A DNA stretch of 63,341 nt from a bacterium (GTDB lineage Bacteria; Patescibacteriota; Gracilibacteria; Peribacterales; Peribacteraceae), in contig JAQCIJ010000003.1 in assembly GCA_027592135.1 (NCBI GenBank), forward strand, positions 1-63,341. Direction: 5' to 3'. Positions 58,177 to 63,341 of the stretch are shown in pieces. The translations under genes and the position numbers were made by a program. The notes beneath the pieces are model-generated. The model made no database searches, was not told the DNA's origin, and saw nothing but the letters and a program-made list of their open reading frames with translations. Position 1 is the first letter of the stretch, and each line of letters begins with the position of its first letter.

Positions 58177-60654
58177 TTATTGATGATACCGTGATTCCAT
58201 TGCCTGAAGAAAGGCTACGGTCATTTGGTTGTCTTTACGACGACGAAGGTATAGGTGATAGAGAGCTCCGCTCACTCCCAGAATGCTCCAAAGCATCCAC
58301 ATGGGAATTCCTTCATCAGAGAGAGGCATTTCTTTTATAGGCCTAGGTGTAGGCGGCGCGCTTCCCCGAAGGTCAAACGGTACAGGGTCGGATGTACCTG
58401 CCGTAAATCCTGCTCCAATTGGTGTGCCTTGTCCCAAAGCCGCAAGGTCTTCTAGTGCCTCACCGGTAGTCGTAATAGGGGTAAGCTTGAGGTAGTACGT
58501 AATACCATTCATAAGATCACGAAGGGTAAAAGCTCGTAGTTCTCCATTAAGTGTTTTCTTCTCTACCATGTCTTCTTTACTTGGATCACCAAGTGCTTCG
58601 ATTTCTGTACTATATTCTAGGATGAAGTTCGCAAGAGGGATTTCTTGCTGCAAAGAAGTCCACTCAACAAAGAGGGAACCGTCACCTGGGGTAACTTCGA
58701 GTTGTACACCGAGCACTGTTGCATCAGCAATATCACTCTTCTCATCACTTTCTCGTGGGCCTTCTAATGCAGTGACTCCAAAGTAGTATGTTGTTCCAGG
58801 GCGCAATCCTGCAACGGTAGCTGCTGCTGTAGGTCTATCAGTATCGAGAGTGTAGATAAACTCGTCAGGCGCTGTCCCTACATAGATACGGTATGCATCA
58901 ATCGTATCATCAGTGATGGGATCCCAGCTGAGAGCAATTGCATTGATTTGTCCTTCCGCTACTACACTTTGGACTTGTGGAAGTCCTCGTAACTCTACCG
59001 GTAATGACTTCTTCTGTTCTGATGCATTTCCCTGGGCATCTGCAGCGTTTACGATAGCATCGTACGACCCTGCTTCTGGAGTAAAGAGCAGTACTTGATA
59101 CTTACCAGAGGTTTTGTCCGAGCTTGTCATTGTAAAAGTCTCTCCGTTAAATGTCATAGTGATATCTTCAAGACCTGGCTCGGATTGAACAATCGCAAGA
59201 ACATCAGTTTCTTCTAATGGGTTTTCTGGAGTAAAGGTGATGCTGATAATTTCTGGTGGGGTGATATCAATAGAGAAGGCAACTTCATCAATATTTGTAT
59301 TGGCGTCTTTGTCCTCTACAGAGATGACGTGATCGACTTTTGTAGGATCGAGTGTAATAGGAATCGAGAAGTTTCCTTCGCGGTCGGTCTCTCCTTCGAA
59401 ATCTTTTTTACCACCGCGAATGATAATGTTAACAAATGATGGACCCCTTCCTTCTATGAGTACTTCGGTTTCTGCAAAGAGATCATTTTCTCTCGGAGCA
59501 TCAATCGTAATTTTTTGGGCTGCTTGCTGCACAACTTCTTTTTGTATTACATCTACAGTAAGGCTTCCTAGTGCAAGAGAAAGGTCTGCAGGGATTTCAT
59601 CTGGACTGTCTGTAAGCACCATCTGTTGTCGACCTTTTTCCGCAAACTTCAGTCCAAGAGTAAACATTTTACTTCCCTCGTCTTCGAATATAAATTCGTA
59701 TACACCAAAAGCGGGGAGTGTTGCGTTTGAATCTGTTGTTGCAAGATACACGTAGCCAGAAAAATCGAGATACCGGTTTCCGTATTGATCGTATGCAGTA
59801 AGCATCATACTTTCTGCTTTCTGTTGTTCCATATCAATAACCGTAATCAGTCTTCCATCTGGACCTATTTCTTCACGTGGAGTTTTTCCAACTACTTCAA
59901 TTTCTATGTGGTCGAATCGTGGTGGGTCTCCTGCAGCTTGTGCACGGTATTGTGATCCATTATTTAGTATGCTTGCAGCGTAGGGGTTTCCTCGATAGAA
60001 CTGCTGCTGAGCGATTGGTCCGCCAACTCCTCCACGAAGATCTCCTGCAGCAATCTCTGTTGCGCTGCGTAGGGCCTGTCCGGAGATGAGATCAATTGCT
60101 CGTAGAGAAAGTGGACCAGGGGCAGTAGCACGTACAAGGAACTGCTGTTCTCCATAGTCATCTGTTTCTCGAGTAAGTGCTTGAACAAGATCATCTGCTC
60201 TACTCGAAACAAGTTCTGCACTGCGACCGGAGAGGGCATTGCCGAATCGATCTGTGAGTACCACTGTTACGGTTATTTCTTCCCCAACGGCTACTGCTGT
60301 TTTAGGAGCGTCTACAAAACTTGCGACAAGGTCTACAGTATCTGGATGAACAGTAAGTGTGTCTGTTAATGCTCCGTCTATGATCAGTGTATATTCTCCT
60401 GCTACTTGTAGATCATTTCCCGCTACCCATGTGTGAGCAATTCCTTGATCACCTACATTGAGTGTATGTGAGAAGCTTTCTCCGATAGGAGAATGGATTG
60501 TCAATTGTGTTTGCGTGTCCGGAGTAAGCTCTTCGATAACAATTTCTGTCGCAATACCTGCAATCGTATCAAGTGCATCAACTGTCGCTGCCTGTACGCC
60601 CGTAGGAAGTAGTAGCAAGAGACTCCAAAGAAGTGTGTGTATGTGTTTTTGCAT
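58177..60654 (-). CDS. Large surface protein with Ig-like and FN3 domains, C-terminal anchor
   Basis: An 825-aa exported protein. A signal peptide (residues 1-22) leads into several beta-sandwich regions: a domain with VTVVLTDRFGNALSGRSAEL (about 130, invasin/Big-1-like), a DAPRENDLFAETEVLIEG Ig-like segment (about 395), and two fibronectin type III domains (about 560-650 and 655-750, with LRPGTTYYFGVTAL and LMNGITYYLKLTPI). A Pro-rich stretch and a membrane helix (MWMLWSILGVSGALYHLYL) followed by RRRK end the protein. It is probably an adhesin or surface stalk. TAGAAT lies 10 nt before its ATG. Confidence 0.8.
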   Translation of the reverse strand: MQKHIHTLLWSLLLLLPTGVQAATVDALDTIAGIATEIVIEELTPDTQTQLTIHSPIGESFSHTLNVGDQGIAHTWVAGNDLQVAGEYTLIIDGALTDTLTVHPDTVDLVASFVDAPKTAVAVGEEITVTVVLTDRFGNALSGRSAELVSSRADDLVQALTRETDDYGEQQFLVRATAPGPLSLRAIDLISGQALRSATEIAAGDLRGGVGGPIAQQQFYRGNPYAASILNNGSQYRAQAAGDPPRFDHIEIEVVGKTPREEIGPDGRLITVIDMEQQKAESMMLTAYDQYGNRYLDFSGYVYLATTDSNATLPAFGVYEFIFEDEGSKMFTLGLKFAEKGRQQMVLTDSPDEIPADLSLALGSLTVDVIQKEVVQQAAQKITIDAPRENDLFAETEVLIEGRGPSFVNIIIRGGKKDFEGETDREGNFSIPITLDPTKVDHVISVEDKDANTNIDEVAFSIDITPPEIISITFTPENPLEETDVLAIVQSEPGLEDITMTFNGETFTMTSSDKTSGKYQVLLFTPEAGSYDAIVNAADAQGNASEQKKSLPVELRGLPQVQSVVAEGQINAIALSWDPITDDTIDAYRIYVGTAPDEFIYTLDTDRPTAAATVAGLRPGTTYYFGVTALEGPRESDEKSDIADATVLGVQLEVTPGDGSLFVEWTSLQQEIPLANFILEYSTEIEALGDPSKEDMVEKKTLNGELRAFTLRDLMNGITYYLKLTPITTTGEALEDLAALGQGTPIGAGFTAGTSDPVPFDLRGSAPPTPRPIKEMPLSDEGIPMWMLWSILGVSGALYHLYLRRRKDNQMTVAFLQAMESRYHQ

Positions 60655-60789
60655 AAATCATAGTATTCTACCATTATTTTTTGTTTTGCTCAATTCTGGA
60701 GGTGCTTCTATAAACAATAATCATACTTTTGTCTACTTAGATATTTCCCAGAGCTCATGGCGCGCTTGGTACCTTCGTCACCTTTGTCT

Positions 60790-61362
60790 ATGCTAGAGGC
60801 AGTGCAAAAGCGAATGCTCCTCTTAACGGCTAGTATCTTTCTTGTCTCTTGTGGAGGTTCGGGTGACGGAGTTGTTTGTGATCAAAAGTACTGGGATGGC
60901 ACTGTGGGTACTTGTCTCCCTGATAATTGGGAAATTTTGAACGATGAGACTCTTCGGCAGCGCGGTATCCCAGAGGAGACCATTGCTGCTTTCCAGTCTT
61001 CAGAATCCTTTTCTGGACAGTTTCCTACTGTTGCAGTGACGAGAGAGCGACTTGCAAATGTAGTGGAACCCATTCAATACAGTAATGCCAATATGCGATC
61101 TGTAGAAGTTTTAGATGGATATGAGCATATTGATACACGAGAAGCATCTATAGATGGGGCAAAGATCAATATGCATGTCTTTACTGGGCAACCTATAGAA
61201 GGGGAGCCACGGAGAAGGTTTTACCAGATAAGTACCACTGTAGGAGACATAGGGTACACGGTGACTGCAGTCTCTCCTGTTTCTATCGATAAAGAACTTG
61301 AGGAGAGTTTGTTATTGATACTCGAACAGGTCACATTTACAGAGCCTGTAGTAGAAGAGTAA
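60790..61362 (+). CDS. Lipoprotein of unknown function (190 aa)
   Basis: The start at 60790 gives the N-terminus MLEAVQKRMLLL with basic residues, then a hydrophobic core and the lipobox LVSC near residue 21. The mature part begins GGSGDG and contains two cysteines (VVCDQKYWDG, GTCLPDNW) close together. A beta-rich domain follows, with SPVSIDKELEESLLLILEQV at the end, of the kind seen in small DUF-type lipoproteins. An ATG at 60814 would give a very short signal peptide without positive charges. No family was recognised. Confidence 0.65.
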   Translation: MLEAVQKRMLLLTASIFLVSCGGSGDGVVCDQKYWDGTVGTCLPDNWEILNDETLRQRGIPEETIAAFQSSESFSGQFPTVAVTRERLANVVEPIQYSNANMRSVEVLDGYEHIDTREASIDGAKINMHVFTGQPIEGEPRRRFYQISTTVGDIGYTVTAVSPVSIDKELEESLLLILEQVTFTEPVVEE

Positions 61363-61418
61363 AAATCATAGAGGATAGTGGATAGTGGTACATCAATCTG
61401 TTACCATTTCGACCTCAA

Positions 61419-61493
<75 letters not shown>

Positions 61494-61798
61494 AAGTTGA
61501 ATTCGAGCTGAATGCAAGCTCGAAGAGCGAAGCATGAAGCCGAAGATACTTTGCCCCTCGAAGCTCTGAGGAACGCAGTGACGAAGAGCGAAGTGGGGCA
61601 GACGCAGCGAAGGTTGGCAAGCCAAGTAAAAGCGAAGGTAAGTCCAAAATCATTCGAGAATTCGGCTTTTAGTATATTTTTTGTTTGCAAATAGCATTCA
61701 ATAGATACAGTAGAGCGCACAAAAGGGCTACAAAAGATGAGAAATGAACAAGTATCAATTCTTGCTTAAGTGAATGGTGATTATGCTAAAGTACTTAT
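61494..61798. other. Gene-free, highly structured region after tRNA-Cys
   Basis: No convincing gene in 305 bp. It holds an 8-bp hairpin (TTCGAGCT / AGCTCGAA, 61502-61525), a 12-bp direct repeat CGAAGAGCGAAG (61521-61532, 61582-61593), a larger nested hairpin closed by TGCCCC / GGGGCA (61552-61600), and a T-rich stretch near 61676. Short frames on both strands (about 60-100 codons) run through the repeats and look like shadows. TATGCT and TAAAGT boxes at 61782-61792 probably serve the next gene. Confidence 0.5.
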
Positions 61799-62521
61799 AT
61801 GAGAAAAGTAGTTCCTTGGTTAATTCCTTGGCTAGTATTTATTGCCACTATTGGAGCGTTCATAGTATTTTTAACAACTCACTTTGCTGAGTCGTGGAAG
61901 CCTTTACGTGTCTTTGAATTTTTATTTCTCATTCTTGGACCGATTTTTATTGGTTTTGGATTACATCGTTCGTGGAAATTCTCGAGTAGAATGGCATTGT
62001 CTTTTGGTATTATCTACTGCCTGATTGGCACTGCTATAACGGTACTGTATTGGTCAATTTCTCGTCATTGGCCAGCATTTTCTTCGGTGCAAGTTACTGT
62101 ACAAACAGAAGATGGCGTCCCCATACCAGATAGTACCGTTAAAGTGTTTTATGCGTGTGAAATGATGGGAATGGAAAACAACATGTCCTTGTATACTATT
62201 GCATCAAAGAAACAGCAAACCGATACACTCGGTATTGCTTCTTTTTCTCCTTATCAAGCACTCCTTCCGATTAGTGGCGCGTATTATTTTCGTACTTCCC
62301 GTCCCTGCGGTAAATACATCTTTGTTGGAAAGAATGGATATTGTGCGTATGGATCATGCGCTAAGAAAAATGCAGGATTTGCGTTAATTAATAAGAGTAT
62401 CGTTCTCAAGGGTGGCGGGTATAACTCATTTTCAGCTGTAAGAGATTACCAAGGGGTTTTTTATTTTGCTCGTATTGATGCAGATTCTCTTCAAATAGAT
62501 GTAAAATTACATCGAGAATAA
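61799..62521 (+). CDS. Membrane protein with external beta-sandwich domain (240 aa)
   Basis: Three hydrophobic helices (about residues 8-28, 38-55, 65-88) are followed by an external domain beginning VQVTVQTEDGVPIPDSTVKVFYAC, which resembles carboxypeptidase-regulatory-like or transthyretin-like beta sandwiches, with TDTLGIASFSP as the typical end of the motif. Four to five cysteines (YACEMM, RPCGKY, GYCAYGSC) suggest disulphides. No exact family. TAAAGT ends 6 nt before the ATG. The IS element is inserted right after its stop. Confidence 0.6.
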   Translation: MRKVVPWLIPWLVFIATIGAFIVFLTTHFAESWKPLRVFEFLFLILGPIFIGFGLHRSWKFSSRMALSFGIIYCLIGTAITVLYWSISRHWPAFSSVQVTVQTEDGVPIPDSTVKVFYACEMMGMENNMSLYTIASKKQQTDTLGIASFSPYQALLPISGAYYFRTSRPCGKYIFVGKNGYCAYGSCAKKNAGFALINKSIVLKGGGYNSFSAVRDYQGVFYFARIDADSLQIDVKLHRE

Positions 62522-62525
62522 TTAC

Positions 62526-63168
62526 CCCCAGTAAACCACCGGCTCTGCCGGTGAGACTCCACGGTGTTCTACAATTCCCGCGTTTGCTACTCTTGTAACG
62601 GGGAAAGCCCTCTATCGAAGGGGTATTTCTTTACCTCTTTTTTTCTATGTCTAGCACGACTACCTCTCAATCTCACGTGAAGTGGGATTGTATCTATCAC
62701 ATTGTGATCGTACCCAAATACAGAAAGAAACACTTGTATGGCCAAGTACGACAACGCCTCAGAGAAATCATCCGTGAGCTTCTACGACAGAAGAGCATTG
62801 AGATGATAGAAGGTGCTGTCAAACCCGACCATGTGCATATGGTACTCCGTATCCCACCACGATTCAGCGTGTCTACAATCGTAGGTTTTCTCAAGGGCAA
62901 GAGTGCCATTCGTCTACACAACGAGTTCTCCAAAAAGAAATCTGTGACACAAAAATCCTTCTGGGCTCGTGGTTACTTTGTCCGAACCATAGGAATCGAT
63001 CAACAAATGGTTGAAGAATATGTTCGAAAGCAAACAGAAGAAGACAAACGTCAGGACAACAACCCTCAGATGGAGTTCAAATGGAATTAACCTCTGAGTC
63101 TCTTTAGCAACCCCCTTCTAGGGGGTTTCCCCAAATTACCTGCTCTGCAGGTAGTTATTGATTTTCAA
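62526..63168 (+). mobile_element. IS200/IS605-family insertion sequence
   Basis: A transposase gene flanked by subterminal hairpins of the same design: left CACCGGC-TCT-GCCGGTG (62537-62553) and right TACCTGC-TCT-GCAGGTA (63137-63153). TTAC at 62522-62525 fits a left target tetranucleotide as in IS608, and TCAA at 63165-63168 fits a right end. There are no terminal inverted repeats and no target duplication, as expected for this single-strand mechanism. The ends are inferred by analogy. No tnpB or guide RNA is seen. Confidence 0.75.
62647..63090 (+). CDS. tnpA: IS200-type transposase TnpA (HUH Y1)
   Basis: A 147-aa Y1 transposase. The HUH motif is His62-Val-His64 in KPDHVHMVL and the catalytic tyrosine is Tyr125 in VEEYVRKQ. 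The block SVSTIVGFLKGKSAIRLHNEF and FWARGYFVRTIG are typical. The frame is full length and undamaged, so the element may be active. A hairpin (AACCCCC / GGGGGTT, 63109-63127) follows. Confidence 0.95.
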   Translation: MSSTTTSQSHVKWDCIYHIVIVPKYRKKHLYGQVRQRLREIIRELLRQKSIEMIEGAVKPDHVHMVLRIPPRFSVSTIVGFLKGKSAIRLHNEFSKKKSVTQKSFWARGYFVRTIGIDQQMVEEYVRKQTEEDKRQDNNPQMEFKWN

Positions 63169-63244
63169 AGAGACGGTTCTTACTAGTTCGATAGACAAGA
63201 AGTACCTGCGCTATGGGTCTAAATCTTAGGCTTTAGTCTTTGTA

Positions 63245-63341
63245 CTACCCAAACGTCAAAAGATGCGGAGCGAAGATGAGAAGAAGTCCCAATGCGTACA
63301 TCAGTATTCCTCCGAAGATCAGCGTGAAGCGTCGGTATTTG
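63245..63341 (-). CDS. C-terminal end of a membrane protein (cut by window edge)
   Basis: A reverse-strand frame is open from the window edge to TAG at 63245-63247. The 31 visible residues start KYRRFTLIFGG and contain one hydrophobic helix with a basic residue pair before it, typical of a last membrane segment. The rest lies beyond the window. Confidence 0.55.
   Translation of the reverse strand, partial: KYRRFTLIFGGILMYALGLLLIFAPHLLTFG

Overview
The window looks like chromosome from a Patescibacteria (CPR) genome of moderate GC, most like the Peregrinibacteria/Peribacteria group. This is inferred from gene content and style, not from rRNA, because no rRNA gene is present. Supporting points are the small streamlined genes, the near absence of Shine-Dalgarno sequences, an INS-less prolyl-tRNA synthetase, a membrane pyrophosphatase, an SLH surface protein, and many short secreted or membrane proteins of unknown family. 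UGA is used as an ordinary stop (for example at 307-309), which argues against the UGA=Gly lineages (Gracilibacteria, Absconditabacteria).

Layout. 1-4.2 kb: a cut-off gene, a RecB-like nuclease, a divergent PAP2 protein, proS, a YtxH/histone-H1-like protein and a secreted protein. 4.3-11.5 kb: membrane pyrophosphatase, an 821-aa protein with a LOG-like C-terminal half, pyrG behind a possible CTP-sensing attenuator, and a PHP-domain protein. 11.5-17.7 kb: a LivG-LivK-LivH-LivM transporter without LivF, then dihydroorotate dehydrogenase B (pyrD, pyrK). 17.7-24.5 kb: tRNA-Glu, a GIY-YIG protein, a GT-C glycosyltransferase, a FAM173-like methyltransferase, ComEC, KsgA and DAHP synthase. 24.4-27.4 kb: a compact structured RNA and a set of envelope proteins including an SLH protein. 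27.4-34.5 kb: PcrA/UvrD, RmuC-like protein, S15, a TrpR-like regulator and PNPase. 34.5-41.4 kb: a K+ channel, three tiny proteins of unknown family, ValS, DinB and LexA. 41.5-49 kb: MFS, membrane and LCP proteins, a deleted D-lactate-dehydrogenase-like fossil, a Cys-rich/membrane protein operon, the rplJL operon with its L10 leader, and dtd. 49-54.7 kb: RelA/SpoT, trigger factor, SecF and a hypothetical protein. 54.7-55.2 kb: an apparent 400-nt noncoding transcript. 55.2-63.3 kb: a TPR/PfkB/FN3 surface operon, a lipoprotein, tRNA-Cys, a membrane protein and an IS200-type element.

How the genes fit together. Pyrimidine metabolism is represented by pyrD/pyrK and pyrG. The translation set includes proS, valS, S15, L10, L7/L12, KsgA, Dtd and two tRNAs. 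DNA repair and uptake genes are PcrA, RmuC-like, DinB, LexA, a RecB-like nuclease and ComEC. The rest is mostly envelope: SLH, FN3, LCP, SecF, lipoproteins and transporters.

The most interesting signals are mostly noncoding: a three-way-junction RNA at 24.4 kb, an unidentified 400-nt transcript at 54.8 kb, a pyrG leader resembling the Bacillus reiterative-transcription attenuator, a 22-bp palindrome across the lexA -10 box, a widespread -10/start-codon spacing that suggests leaderless mRNAs, and families of 7-9 bp tandem repeats between and inside genes, one set framing a decayed small ORF between inverted repeats.
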